From: Serripes groenlandicus
Lineage: Eukaryota > Mollusca > Bivalvia > Cardiida > Cardiidae
Reading direction: 5' to 3'
Assembly (NCBI GenBank): GCA_031761405.1
Contig: JASEVX010000010.1
Coordinates: 29,937,059 to 30,001,058 of the forward strand
DNA length: 64,000 nucleotides
Every line of letters starts with the position of its first letter. The stretch's first letter is position 1. The notes beneath the pieces were generated by a model. It saw only the letters and a list, made by a program, of their open reading frames with translations. It was not told the DNA's origin and did no database searches. A program made the position numbers and the translations under genes. Of the stretch, positions 1 to 11,838 are shown piece by piece.

Positions 1-858
1 GCTTCGCCCCCCCTGGCGGCCATGTTTTTCAACGGTTCGGAAATATTTGAACAATCTTGGTAAAGGGTGCCCCAAGGAACATTTGTGCAAAATAATTTTC
101 ATATGGGCTAGTACTTTTGGACAAGAAGATTTTTAAAATTTTAACAATGCACATATAAGGAAAACAGGCTCCGCCCCCTGGCGGCCATGTTTTTCAACCG
201 ATCGGAAATATTTGAACAATCTATGAACATTTGTGCAAAATAATTTTCAAATCGGGCCAGTACTTTTGGTTAAGAAGATTTTTTAAGTTTTAACAATGCA
301 TATATATGGAAACAAAGCTCCGCCGCCTGGCGGCCATGTTTTTAAACGGATCGGAAACATTTGAACAATCTTGGTAAAGGGTGCCCTAAGGAACATTTGT
401 TCAAAAAAAAATTCAAATCGGGCCAGTACTTTTTGACTAGAAGATTTTTAAAATTTTAACAATGCACATATAAGGAAAAACAGGCTCCGCCCCCTGGCGG
501 CCATGTTTTTCAACCGATCGGAAATAGTTGAACAATCTTGGTAAAGGGTGCCCCAATGTACATTTGTGCAAAATTATTTTCAAATCGGGCCAGTACTTTT
601 GGACAAGAAGATTTTTTAAGATTTGGTAATTTTCCGCTTTTCTGTTGCCGCAGCAACCAAAGTTCTCGATGGAATTTAAATCTTTGAACAATTTTGAAAG
701 AGGTTCACCAAAGGAACATTCCTGTGAAGTTTGGTTGAAATTGGTCAGGTGGTTAAGGAGGAGATGATCTAAATGTCTAAATGTTAACGACGCACGACGC
801 CGGACGGACAAAAAGTGATCAGAATAGCTCACCTTAAGCCTTTGGCTCTAGGTGATCT
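1..858 (-). repeat. HINE/Helentron-like repeat, copy I (cut by window edge)
   Basis: Read on the minus strand it begins AGATCACCTAGAGCC at 858, folds back through GGCTTAAGGTGAGCT, and continues through a TGATCAC...TTTGTCCGTCC lead-in. Units of about 170 bp follow, with the recurring phrases GGCGGCCATGTTTTT, ATTTGAACAATCTTGG and AAGGGTGCCCCAAGGAAC. The 3' end lies off the window. It is the same family as the copies at 19-31 kb. The 131-residue open frame inside it is only the repeat read through. Its 5' end abuts the last codon of the Tnp2 transposase. Confidence 0.75.
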
Positions 859-3769
859 AAAAAAACACTCTACTTTCTGGAATAATAATCAGTACATCCC
901 TGCCATTGACTGTTCCATTAACACAAACGACTTTGCTATAGATTCTCTGAATTGGCAAAAAAAAGCTTGGACATTTTACACAGAAAACATCCTTCATCCA
1001 CACTTCAGCAGTTTCCCCATAGGTGTGCTTTAAAGTAAGATTATGCAATGGGGCAAACCAGTCAATCACAGCAAAGATGTGTCTTTTAACTGATGTACCA
1101 AAAATCAAACTATGCGCAATGAAGTACTGAATCAATCCAGGTGACACAGCTGTACTTGTTTGCAAAATCTTCCCATCAGCATCAGTCCAACAAGCTTGGA
1201 TCAGTGACGACCTAGTGTACCTTGACTTCTGACTTCCAAATACTTCTGTCCCAATAGCCACAGCTTTACACTTGACAGCTGAGTAAGGAAACTGAACATC
1301 ATTTTCAGAAAAGTCGATCCCCGCATACATAGAGCTGTATGTTTGCTTCAGCACAGAGGCTTCAGACTCTAACAATGCAACATTCTTACAGTTTTTTAAG
1401 TTGTATCCATCTATTTCTTGCCAACAACAGTCTGCTACAACAGTTGTTGGATCAGACATTGTTCGGTACATGACACTGTTACTGAAAAGAACACGATCAC
1501 TTTCACAGCTGTCTGGAATTAACTTCCGAAAAACACTTGAAAATTCTGTCTGAAATAATGATGGATAATTGGCACATGAAATTGCTGCGTCCCTTAGAAA
1601 CCTTTTCATTATTTCCACCTCAACTAATCTAGAATTATTTGGAAGTGAACCCAAATGACCATTGTAACGTTCAAAACTAAACAGCCAGAATGAGTACACA
1701 GGTCCATATTTTTGTAGGCACTCTGAGAGGTGTGCATGCAAATGTATATTTGGAGTAACAGCACGCTTTCCATAAAATAACTGAAATCCTTTGCAAAATC
1801 TAAGTATTAATGAATCAAACTGTTCGATATCTGCCAATGTAAGATATCTTGAACACAATATTCTGGAAGCTGAAACCAAAAGAATCCAATTGTTAAGGAA
1901 CTTCTGTTCAAGAATTCCATACAAAGCTACAACAGAAAAGATGTTTGTCCAATTCATCCACTGCTCTGCTGTGAATCCACCAAAACTAGATGCAATTTTT
2001 CGTGGAATTCCACCAAGTCTAGAGGAAACATGTATGTTGTCCACTCTCTTCTGGATTTCATTTAGATCCGCAGATGTCAAAATGTCCCTTTCAAGCCATA
2101 TTTTCATTATATGCTTTGCTGTTCCCAAGTACATATTGTGCATTGGATCAATAATTGACATTTTTACAATATCCACATATTCAAGTTCACAAAGAACAGA
2201 ATACCTTACGCCCAACCTCGATTCCAACTCATTTTTTTTCAGTCGCATATACTGCTTTTCTAACTTTTTTAACATCACGCATATGTGACTGATGGTTTCT
2301 TTTTTCCCAAAGATCTCGTTCAAATCCAGAAAAATACCAACTCCTTCTGTAAACTCTTTTTTGCGCTTTGAACATCCCAGTCGTGCATTATGACCAAGAA
2401 ATCCACATAATTTTCATGATGCTGGAATGTCACAGCCAATGCAAATCAGGCATACCTTAAATAACTTTTCTTTTTCTTCTTTGAAAGAAGTTAATAAGAA
2501 GCCATCATTCCAGGCACTCTGAAGCTCATCAACTAATGGCGAAAGAAATGTATTTGTTGGTGGTTCCTTTTCCATATCTGGAATTACACCTATCAGAATA
2601 ACATTTTTTAATTTGAATCGTTCTTCTTTTGGAAGATTTACAACAACAGCATATACCACACCAACCGAGTACTTCACATGTTCAAATGGCTGAAACCAAT
2701 CTAGGTTTAGCATAAGGCCAAAACAACTGTCTTGAAGAACATTGTTATATGAAATGTTAATGGTTCTCCATACATTTTCACTGTAGACATCTGGCAAATG
2801 ACCTTCTGCATAATTTCGATTCTTCGAGTGGTTACACAAGTCTTCAAAGTCACGCCGCAATACAATTTTATGTAAAGTCTGTCTTAATGGTTTGTAGGAG
2901 TAGATTTTATGTGGGCACAGTGCACTTTTACCCGAGGAAAACACTACAGTTTTCAGAAGAATTTCACCACATTTGTTTCTACGTGCTTTTTGAGGATGAT
3001 TTGGAAATGGAACATTCCAACATTGTTTCGATATTTGTTTGCCCTCAACCTTCTGAACACATTCAGGGTATCTATACAAACAAAAACATTTTCTGCAAAC
3101 AACATATTTTTCAAAATTGTTTTTGTTTATACGAAAACATTTCCACAACAAGCACAAAGACCCTGGTAACACTGAAGCAATGTCACAAATAATTGGAGAA
3201 TTACACAAAGTTTGAATTACACTGAGAAATGTTTTGCAAAATAGTAGTAGTTCATTTATGACACAATCAGGTAAGTTATGGCAAGTTTGCCACAGAGAAA
3301 CAAACAAACAAAACCATAATGCCAAGTTAGCAGCATATGAAGAGTTGGTGGATGACTCAGAAATTTCAGAACTTTCATCATCTTGATTGAATACTTCATC
3401 AAAAACTGCCTCTGTGTCTTCGTACATTAATTCCCTTTCATCCAAATCATCCAGATCCATTCCATCATTTGTATCAAGATTTTCAGTTATCTTTATTTGG
3501 ACCAATTTTCTTAATTTATTTGAAGAATTTTCTTCGTCGTCAGAATTTCTGTAAATAATGGGAATCTCTTCCTCCAAGTTTATATCAGTTCCAGCAATGT
3601 TAAAGCCATCATTTTCACACTGCTTGCATGTCCATATTCCATCAACAAAATACTGTGACTTGTGATTGAAATAATGTCGAGGTTGAAATAATTTCTTGCA
3701 ACATGTACACCATTTTCTTTTCAGTTTATTACGCAGCCCTTGATGTAGTTGGGACACATTTTCTGCCAT
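857..3769 (-). pseudogene. Tnp2-like (EnSpm/CACTA) transposase broken by one in-frame stop
   Basis: The reading frame runs about 970 codons from ATG at 3769 to TAG at 857, interrupted once by TGA at 2414-2416. Both halves are in the same frame. The N-terminal part has paired Cys motifs (CTCCKKLF, CKQCE) and an acidic stretch. The part around the stop reads CDIPAS, stop, KLCGFLGHNARLGC, where this family normally has a basic residue. The second half has DPMHNMYLGTAKHIM, the Tnp2 (Transposase_21) signature, and HLHAHLSECLQKYGPVYSFW, typical of the domain that follows it. These transposases mobilise DNA in EnSpm/CACTA elements. The frame ends where repeat copy I begins, so the extreme C-terminus may be lost. 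I could not identify the terminal inverted repeats. Family call is confident; non-functionality is inferred from the stop. Confidence 0.85.
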
Positions 3770-3995
3770 ATTTTCATTGGTCAATTACTCTCCTTTTATC
3801 ATCCAGCAAATGCCTCCAGATTTTTCTGAAATAAAAAGCATTAGTGAATGTATATTATAAAACTAGATCATGCAGTCGATAGCACAGCATCGCAAATCCG
3901 CATGACCCCCCGAGTAAACTCAACAAAAATCTTGTTCAATATGTTTTATATCTAGCTGTTGAGTATGTTTGCAAAATTTTGAAAAGAAATCTAGA

Positions 3996-4786
3996 ACAAG
4001 AGGCCCATGAGGGCCTATGCTCTACTGGAATGGTTCTTTGGTCATTTTCAATCCAGAGCATGTATGTATGGTAAAGATCGGATAGTAAATGGAGGCTCTT
4101 TTGTGTTCACAAGCGGTTTTATAGCAATTTTGACAATTTCAAGGGCCAATCTGGAAGATTTGCGAAAGGAACTGCGCTCTCATCAATATTTAACTACTAT
4201 CTAAGTTTGGTGAAGATCGGATTGTGAATGGAGGCTCTATTGTGTTTACAAGCTGTATTATAGCAATTTTGACAATTTCAAGGGCCATAATTCAGTCATG
4301 CAAGAGCACATCTGGCTGGTTTTTCGAAAGGCACCGAGCTCTCATCAATATTTAACTACTATCTAAGTTTGGTGAAGATAAGAGTAAATGGAGCCTCTAT
4401 TGTGTTCACAAACTCTATTATAGCAATTTTGACAATTTCAAGGGCCATAATCCAGTCTTGCATGGGCGGATCTGGCTGGTTTACAAAAGGAACCGAGCTC
4501 TCATCAATATTTAACTACTATCTAAGTGTGGTGAAGATCGGATAGTAAATGGAGGCTCTATTGTGTTCACAAGCTGTATTATAGCAATTTTGACAATTTC
4601 AAGGGCCATGTTCCAGTCTTGCATAGGCGGATCTAGCTGGTTTGCGAAAGGAACCAAGCTCTCTTGGATATCTAACTACTGTATAAGTTTGATGGAGAAA
4701 CAATCAAAACTGTAGACTTTATCGTGTTCACAAGCAATTGTTCACGGACGGACACCACACCACGGCATAAGCTTGCCAGTAGAGCT
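3996..4786 (-). repeat. HINE/Helentron-like repeat, copy H (GCTCTACTGG subfamily)
   Basis: Minus-strand 5' end is AGCTCTACTGG at 4786. The 3' subterminal repeat is CCAGTAGAGC (minus strand, complement of 4019-4028), a perfect 10-bp inverted match to the 5' end. Next comes the hairpin AGGCCC-TCAT-GGGCCT and the terminus CTTG. The interior holds about four tandem units of ~160 bp (TTTGGTGAAGATCGG, AATGGAGGCTCT, ATTTAACTACTATCTAAG). No target duplication is visible. Confidence 0.75.
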
Positions 4787-5352
4787 AAAAATGACTTTTT
4801 ATTTTAATCTTCAATAAAAATTACCTAAATTTGACCTTTTGACCCTGTCCCTAATATTTCTTTGTCAGCATACATGATACTGTAGGAACATAAAATCAAA
4901 CCGATCAGTCAGGTAAGTAACCGTTTAAGGTTACAAAACCTATTTGAGTTACTTTTTTCTTAGCACAGCTTAATAAGATAACTTAGTTCATTTTGTTAAC
5001 CTTTTTAAATTAAATCACAAGACCAATGTTGACGCAGAGCATCAAAAAGAAGCCGCAATATTTCGTTGCACATGAAGAATAAAAAAAAAAAACATTTAAA
5101 TCCACGAACATAAGACAAATTTAATCTGTAGTAAGTAATGCAGAAATCGGTATTTGAAGATTTAAGTATTATATATAGATGTAGGATATTTAACCTGGCA
5201 GGGTCTGTGTTTTAAGTGAATACGATGATTTAGAGTTAATGTTAAACTAACCATGAAAAGTGACATATAACACTAAAACTTAAGATAAACGGACAAGAGG
5301 TTATGATAAATTTCAATTTGTACCAAAGACAATCAACTATTTGTATTGAACA
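4787..5352. other. AT-rich stretch, nothing recognised
   Basis: Non-coding AT-rich DNA between two repeats. I see no open frame, RNA gene or inverted repeat here. Confidence 0.5.
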
Positions 5353-5965
5353 CAAGCTCATTTATATGAGCAATTTCACCTTTCTCCACAATGATTTCAA
5401 AAGTCGTCTGTTGCAGAGGCTCGGAAATGGTATATACTCGTATGTGGTAAATGGTAAAAACTGTAAATGGAGAAAATTAAGCTCATTATGAGTAATTTCA
5501 CCTTTTGTCACAATGATTTCAAAAGTCGTTTGTTGCAGAGGCGCATAAAGGGTATATACTCGTATGTGGGAAAGGGTTAAAACCGTAAATGGAGAAAATT
5601 AATCTCATTGTGAGCAATTTCACCTTTTGCCACAATGATTTCAAAAGTCGTCTGCTGCAGAGGCTCAGAAGGGTATACACTCGTATGTGGGAAAGGGTTA
5701 AAACCGTAAATGGAGAAAATTAAGCTTATTATGAGCAATTTCACCTTTTGCCACAATTATTTCAAAAGTCGACTGTTGCAGAGGCACGGTAAGGGGATAT
5801 ACTCGTATGTTGGAAAGGGTCAAAACCGTTAATGAAGAAAATGAAGCTCATTATGAACAATTTCACTTTTGCAACAATGATTTCAAAAGTCGTCTGTTGC
5901 AGAGGCTCGGTAAGGGTATGTTTGTGGGAAAGGGTTAAAATCGTAAATGGAGAAAATTAAGGCAA
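5353..5965 (+). repeat. Tandem array, ~120-bp unit, five copies
   Basis: Five diverged copies of a unit containing GAGCAATTTCACCTTTTGCC, ACAATGATTTCAAAAGTCG, TCTGTTGCAGAGGC and TATGTGGGAAAGGGTTAA. The last phrase is the terminal motif of MITEs seen at 47-49 kb, so the array looks like tandemly repeated MITE ends. Confidence 0.8.
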
Positions 5966-6785
5966 TACATATTTGGTCATAACCTGTGTTAATTTAAATT
6001 GTTATTGGAGAGAGTTTAATTTCCTGTTGAGATATTAAGACCCGAAACATTGAATGGGTATAAAAATATGAAAGGTAAAGGTGTTAGAAATTTACAACAC
6101 GAGTATACTGCAAAAACACCATTTTCTTATATTGTTTCATCAAAATGTCGAAACGAGAAAACGTCCTTTTTCCGTTCTCGGTTCAAGCAATTACATCACA
6201 TAGAAAAGCGAATGGAGCAGATAACCATAGTATATATATGTTATGCTTGTTTGAATTTAACCGATAAGCAAAAGGGTTTATACAACACAGTGACAAAATT
6301 ACGGAGAGATATAGCGTCTTCTGGAGTTCCTTCCTCTTATTACTGCCTAATATATAGGATGAAAGGAACCAGACTACATTTAGCGCACCTTTGTTTGGTT
6401 CCCGGTTTGAGAATAATGACAATAATAAAATGTATGAGGCAGGTAACCAATTTAGTAGAATGATTCTCAATTTTACTGTTTAGACTAGATACAGTATGAA
6501 CTTCGCTTAACTAAAAATGTGCATACATTAAATCAATATACCGTCCTTTGTCTTTTTTTTTAATTTGTAAAACTCACACATGTATATAGAGTGTAAAAGG
6601 GAATGTTTAAAAGTTATTTACCTTAAATTAATATACTTAGTAAGGACAAAAAGAAATCCCGATATGTGGTCACACTGGCAGGTCTAAAAATCTCCTAGTG
6701 CTCAATTTCAAAGCATTCCTAAAGGAAGCCGCCTACTGGCGCTTCCAAGTTCCAATAATTCTAGATTTTATAACTAATCAGATAC
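5966..6785. other. Non-coding stretch
   Basis: AT-rich DNA. A 137-codon plus-strand frame (6050-6463) has no recognisable domain and overlaps a 95-codon frame on the other strand. I do not call a gene. Confidence 0.4.
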
Positions 6786-7271
6786 TTTAAAGGGACTGAA
6801 TCCCATATGAGAAAAAAGCGAAAAAAAAAAGAAAATTGTTAAAAATTGCTATTACCTTGATGTTTTTGCATGTAAGGCATTGTAAAATCTACTAGGTTAG
6901 TAACCCAGTAAATCTAAAAATATAGCTGTATATTTATCACGTGATCACTACAACCGAATTGACAATTTCCTTCGCAGAGTTGTCGTTCCTTACACTCATG
7001 CATACATGAATGTAATGAGTCGATAGTGTTAGAGAATGCCGAATTGAATCCACAAATTCAAATGAGCAAGAGGAAATTCCACGGTATTTTTAAACGGGAA
7101 AACACGGAGCGGACGTTTTTTAACTGCTTATTTCCTATTAAATAATGAAAAACAAGACTTGTACGACCATCTACAACATTCCGTTACATATATATCGACG
7201 TATTTTGGATTAATTAGAATAAGTATAAAATATAACGATTTTGGACCATTATGGTGTTCAGTCCCTTTAAA
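6786..7271. mobile_element. MITE with 15-bp perfect terminal inverted repeat
   Basis: TTTAAAGGGACTGAA at 6786-6800 is mirrored perfectly by TTCAGTCCCTTTAAA at 7257-7271. Weaker matching continues inward (CCCATA / ATGGTG side). It is 486 bp, AT-rich and non-coding. Superfamily unknown. Confidence 0.65.
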
Positions 7272-7716
7272 GAGACTATATATCGGGTTTTTTAAGAAAA
7301 ATTATTAAAAATTAGAATTGGTCAAAAACTTGTTTAGTACATTAATCTTGCCTATATGAACCACTGAACACCTGTTGCTAAATCTTTAAATATTAACAAA
7401 AAATAAAACTCAAAATCTTGAAATGTGTTAAAAACTACGTTTCTATCTCTGTCTATGCGTCCAAGATATACTTAAACAATGAATAAATGAAATTTGAATA
7501 TATATTTTTATGAAATTTTGTGTTTAGGGTATAAATATTGATATGCTATAATGAATAAAAGGTTTTAGTCTATTTAATTTGTTTTCATTATGTTGTTGAA
7601 AAAGCCTGATATACTTCCTTTAATAAAAAGATGTTGTGGGTTTTTTTTGTATAAAACTAGCTATTGCAATGTTTAATATCTGTAAAGTGAAACTAAAACT
7701 GTCACTAAACGTGACC

Positions 7717-8011
7717 CGGCTGCAACACCATCAAGGAAAACAAATTGTGTTTGTGACAAATTCTTTGTTAATTTGTGTTGAAGAATGTGTTTCGCTTTCC
7801 TAGTCAGAAATTATATCCAAACTGCTTACCAATGCTATAGTGCCTCCTGTATGGGAATCCAATTTATCAACCACATCATCTTTTTCATTGCTATCTACAT
7901 GATCTGAAAATGCAAACAGTAACACAGATTCAAAACAATGACACACTAGTAACATACACAGATAATATTTATTAATACCAGTGTCAAAATTGTCTTCAGT
8001 CTAGACACGGT
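7717..8011 (-). repeat. Duplicated ~295-bp block, copy 1, with exon-like 74-nt core
   Basis: Nearly identical to 8460-8754 (about ten differences by eye). On the minus strand 7903-7830 is flanked by TTTGCATTTTCAG and GTAAGCAG, good splice acceptor and donor. In between, one frame is open for 24 codons (HVDSNEKDDVVDKLDSHTGG then TIAL). The rest looks intronic. The gene it would belong to was not found. Confidence 0.6.
7830..7903 (-). CDS. Possible exon (duplicate 1), gene unknown
   Basis: 74-nt segment between an acceptor (TTTTCAG) and a donor (GTAAGC) on the minus strand, open in one frame and acidic-rich (SNEKDDVVDKLDS). Length is not a multiple of three. The partner copy at 8573-8646 differs at one base, a synonymous Asp codon change. 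It could be a real exon, a captured gene fragment or chance. Confidence 0.3.
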
Positions 8012-8459
8012 TTCTAGATTATGCTGTATATCGGAGTCTCAGCAGCTTCTTTTCACAGCATGTTTTGAACCATGTTTACATTACATTCATGATTGGACAT
8101 AACAGTGTATTGCATAATTGTAGTTCACATTGTGTTGCTTAAAATTAAAGTTCTAATAAGTTCTCAAAAATAAAAGTTGTTTTCTCATTTAGCAAGTAAC
8201 AAAAAATAGCACTTGCGAAAAAATGCAAGTAGAAAATCTTGCTAAATTCGACCCTTGACAGTGGTATAGTTTAAGTGAACTGGATTATGACAATCTAGCG
8301 GAGGAGTTCAAGAACATGAAAAATAGAGAGATGGCCTTGTAATAATAAAAGTTAAACATGCACATTATACTAGTCCCCCCTTTTTTTTCTAAAACGCAGT
8401 GAAATTTTCCTCTTCTCAAAGGCCCCAGGCCCCTTCCCCTTTTTCAGAAAAAAAAAACC

Positions 8460-8754
8460 TGCCCGCAACACCATCATGGAAAACAAATTTTGTTTCTGAC
8501 AAATTCTGTGTTAATTTGTGTTTAAGAATGTGTTTCGCTTTCCTAGTCAAAAATTATATCGAAACTGCTTACCAATGCTATAGTGCCTCCTGTATGGGAA
8601 TCCAATTTATCAACCACATCGTCTTTTTCATTGCTATCTACATGATCTGAAAATGCAAACAGTAACACAGAATCAAAACAATGACACACTAGTAACATAC
8701 ACAGATAATGTTTATTAATACCAGTGTCAAAATTGTCTTCAGTCTAGACACAGT
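8460..8754 (-). repeat. Duplicated ~295-bp block, copy 2
   Basis: Direct repeat of 7717-8011, starting just after a C-rich/A-rich stretch (8375-8460). It carries the same splice-flanked 74-nt core at 8573-8646. Confidence 0.6.
8573..8646 (-). CDS. Possible exon (duplicate 2), gene unknown
   Basis: Same acceptor, donor and reading frame as 7830-7903. Only GAT to GAC differs, which is silent. If both belonged to one transcript, including both would shift the frame (74 nt each), so they would have to be alternatives. Confidence 0.3.
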
Positions 8755-9310
8755 CCAGTACCCTATATCTGCAATTTATATTGAATGTATTCTGCATCCT
8801 GATTTTAAAACTGAAACCTATCCACCAGGTATTTTTGTATATATGTTTAAAAACTTCCACAAATTAGTGGAAATTACCCCAAATAACCTTATTTTAACCT
8901 AAGAGTTCTTTCTTGCTTGCTTTCACCAGCAATTGTTTGTATGTGTATAATAATAACAGAGCTTGCACATAGGCAAACTTGTTTGTAGGTACCATTATTA
9001 TGCTTCTGATTGTAATGTGTGATGCTCTTGTGACATTGAAGGTTATCGACTGATGCCCCCTGGCTGGCAACATCAAGGTAGCAAGGTCAAAGTTCAAGGT
9101 CGCAAGGAGCATTGGCGTTAAGAAAATGTACATTTTTGTAGTGTCTATCTACCAATATGCGATTTCTAAGACTGGAAGTGAAGATTTATTTTTCTTTTTT
9201 TTCATGGAACAAATTAGACAGAATTTGCAAGTTACAAAGTTGTCAATAGTATGTATGTTAAAAGCATTATATGTTATTGCGAGTGGTCACGAGGCTAGCT
9301 TGAGCCTAGC

Positions 9311-9393
9311 TGCGATAACGTAGCCCTCACTTTTCATATTTGTTTTTTGTGTGTAGTCAAAATAAAGGGGATAGGGGGGTGTACGTTATCGCA
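9311..9393. repeat. Small inverted repeat TGCGATAACGTA
   Basis: TGCGATAACGTA (9311-9322) and TACGTTATCGCA (9382-9393) form a perfect 12-bp inverted repeat around 59 bp. Possibly the ends of a tiny foldback element. Confidence 0.4.
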
Positions 9394-9929
9394 CATGTCT
9401 ATTACCTAAAGAAACCATTTTCCTTCGATCTCAAATGCCTACCGATAATATAAAACAACAAATCATCATTAACACGAACAGTTCAGAAACGAATCCGTCT
9501 ATAACAGGAGTTTAGATGAGAATTTAAGCTGAAGTCGGACTCGTTGTTTTCAAAAATAATACATTTACTGTACAGTGGTATTTTCGTATTTGAATAAAAT
9601 AAAACATAAAACTATAAGCACACGACAAAATACAGTAGAATAAATAGTGAGGAAGTCTCATCAATGCATGTTTTCAAAAATATTTGTAATGACTTTCTGC
9701 ATGCCTTTTTTATGGGTTTATTAAATATTCGAATACACGGCTAAAATCCACCATGTATTTAGATTTTTTTATGAGGCTCCTTGGGGAAATAAATACCTCA
9801 GTGACTGCAGTAAATGATACAAATGATCTTGATTTAAACAAATTGTACCAACGAAAAGTTGTTAATTTAAAACACTGTTCCTGTTGAAAAAGTTAAACCT
9901 TCGTTATCATGATCTGAAAAATAACTAAC

Positions 9930-10038
9930 TGCGACAGTGCGGATTTTATCCCGTGGGAACCTCGATTCCACTTGCAGACTTTCAGGCGGGATATTTGTTT
10001 TGCGCGTTCCGCGTTCGGATTCTGCGTTTAATAGCAAG
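9930..10038 (+). promoter_or_regulatory. Probable promoter/5' UTR of the plus-strand host gene
   Basis: Short stretch clearly richer in CpG than its surroundings (TGCGCGTTCCGCGTTCGG), with a TTTCAGGCGGGA site resembling an E2F element, immediately before a well-placed ATG (CAAGATGGCC). No TATA box is obvious. Inference only. Confidence 0.35.
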
Positions 10039-10249
10039 ATGGCCGAGAGTGGTCATTTTAGTGAATCAGATTCAGAAATAATTGACTTAGACTCTGTATC
10101 ACAGCCGGACTCGCTAATAAAAAGGGCAGGCATAACGATAACTTCACGTTCAAATGGTGCCAAGAATAAAGCAAAGGATCGAACAACAGACAGTCACACA
10201 GAACGAACGGTACAGCCAGAAGCGAGGAAACGTCTTCACAAGAAGAATG
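10039..10249 (+). CDS. Host gene exon 1 (uncharacterised protein)
   Basis: Starts at ATG in a strong context (AAGATGGCC) and encodes about 70 residues, MAESGHFSESDSEIIDLDSV onward: acidic and serine-rich, then Lys/Arg-rich (EARKRLHKKN), probably disordered. It ends at a GTAAGT donor in phase 1. The next exon begins at 17997 and completes an Asp codon. The gene comprises 10039-10249, 17997-18181, 21328-21447, 23552-23643, 26620-26711, 31160-31269 and probably 42112-42157. The first six exons give about 270 residues with no stop. From memory, the C-terminal half resembles invertebrate proteins labelled C14orf93-like; that is unverified, so no symbol is given. Confidence 0.7.
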
Positions 10250-10738
10250 GTAAGTTGTGCCAGTGGTAACTGTATCATCTGAATAATGTATTTTCATCCA
10301 TTCTGTTGTGGTAACTGTATCCTTTGTTTATGTTAATTCAGACATTTAAAATTGTAAAGGGTATAGATGATTGTGTCTTTGATAAAAAAAAATGCTACTC
10401 TTTATCAACAAGAGGACATTTAATTTAAAACTTAAAAAAGCTAGATTTAGGTCTTCTTTCTGTCAGCACCAATTTTCCCGTAGAGTGATTGATTTGTGGA
10501 ATAATTTACCCCAAACATGTTGTTGATGGTAAGGATGTGGAAATTGTCATGATAAGGATGGGTCGTCACTGGAAAGGAGATATCCTATATATCGATATTG
10601 AGTCCAAAAGCAAGGCTGTCTAAGGACTAGTATATGCCAGACATAATCTACCTGTACCAATAACTTTAACCTAAACATTTATGTGATCACCAGAATCAAT
10701 ATAGTGTCGGATCTAGTCAAAAAGAAGAGGGGCTTAAA
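10250..10738. other. Start of host-gene intron 1
   Basis: Non-coding, AT-rich. Only the GTAAGT donor of exon 1 at its left edge is recognisable. Confidence 0.5.
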
Positions 10739-11009
10739 AGGACAGATCGAGGGCTTGGCGTGAAACGGTTGTAACTAAAAATTAAAATTGGTAATTTTTG
10801 ACCAAGGTTAATCACCTCGCTATAAAGTCTTTATAAGCGTTAAATCATTTTTCTTGGTAAACAATGGAAATTTAGGTGCCATTGCTCGTTTTGAGCAATG
10901 GCACCTAAATTTGCATTGTTTACAAAAGGGTCGAAATTGCCCCTAAACCAGGGTTTTCAAAATAGGTTTTAAGTTACAACTGTTTCACGCCAAGCCCTCG
11001 AGATGTCCT
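10739..11009. mobile_element. MITE with ~38-bp terminal inverted repeats and inner hairpin
   Basis: Left end reads AGGACAGATCGAGGGC then TTGGCGTGAAACGGTTGTAA; the right end is its near-perfect reverse complement ending TGTCCT at 11009. Inside, ATTTAGGTGCCATTGCTC (10870-10887) is mirrored exactly at 10893-10910. It is 271 bp and non-coding, in intron 1. Confidence 0.75.
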
Positions 11010-11838
11010 TACTACAGAGCCCAAAAGCATCTTACATGTATGTATCTTACAGGTAATATGACGACCAATTTAGTTATGGGTTTACAAAGGAACCTTTGCA
11101 TATTTACCAGCCATATCCCTCGGAGGTCCTTGTCCTTGTTCAGGTGCATTCTGTTTACAGTCTCATTTTGCGAGATTCAATAATGTCCACGTTGTGGAAG
11201 TTTTTCAATGTTTACTATTTAGGGTGCAGGACGAAGCGTACCACTGCCTAAGCGTATCACTGCCTAAGTACCATTTTAGGACGAAGCGTACCACATATGA
11301 AATATATAGTGTTTATTATCGGTTGGGTAAATTACAACCGTTTGCTTATAACCATCGAGTTGGAGGTACCTCACTGTAAATTGTGTAGACAATGCAGTCA
11401 CCACCACATATTTGTAACTTTATTATGCAGATGTAGCAGACAGTTTTGGAAAACGTTATTAAAAAAGGAGAAACTGCTTTTTATTAGCGATGCATCCTTT
11501 CCTTACATTATTTTATCTAGTTTCAAAGCTATTAAACAAAGGAAAAATAAATACCATACCCTTTAAAATCCTTTTCATTTCAAAGTTAATTTATCCAATA
11601 TAAAGAAAATGTAGTAATTTCTCCCGTTGTCAAAAGAAGTCTGCCAGGGGCGTAGCTTGACTGAAAATGATGAGTAGGCCCGGTTCTAGGTGGGTCCGGG
11701 GGCATGGCCCCCCGGAAAAAAAATTCAGCTAGGTGGTCGTAGGAGCGTTTTGGCGTATATTTCGAACCGGTTAACGTGTTAATATGAGCGTTATTTTCCT
11801 AACAATTGACCTTAAAACGATAATTCTATTACACATAT

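Noticed and set aside
437..832. 131-codon minus-strand open frame
   Set aside because: Falls within HINE-like copy I. Its peptide is the translated repeat unit and similar peptides arise from every copy.
6050..6463. 137-codon plus-strand open frame as a gene
   Set aside because: No domain, no convincing start context or splice support, and an overlapping frame on the other strand.
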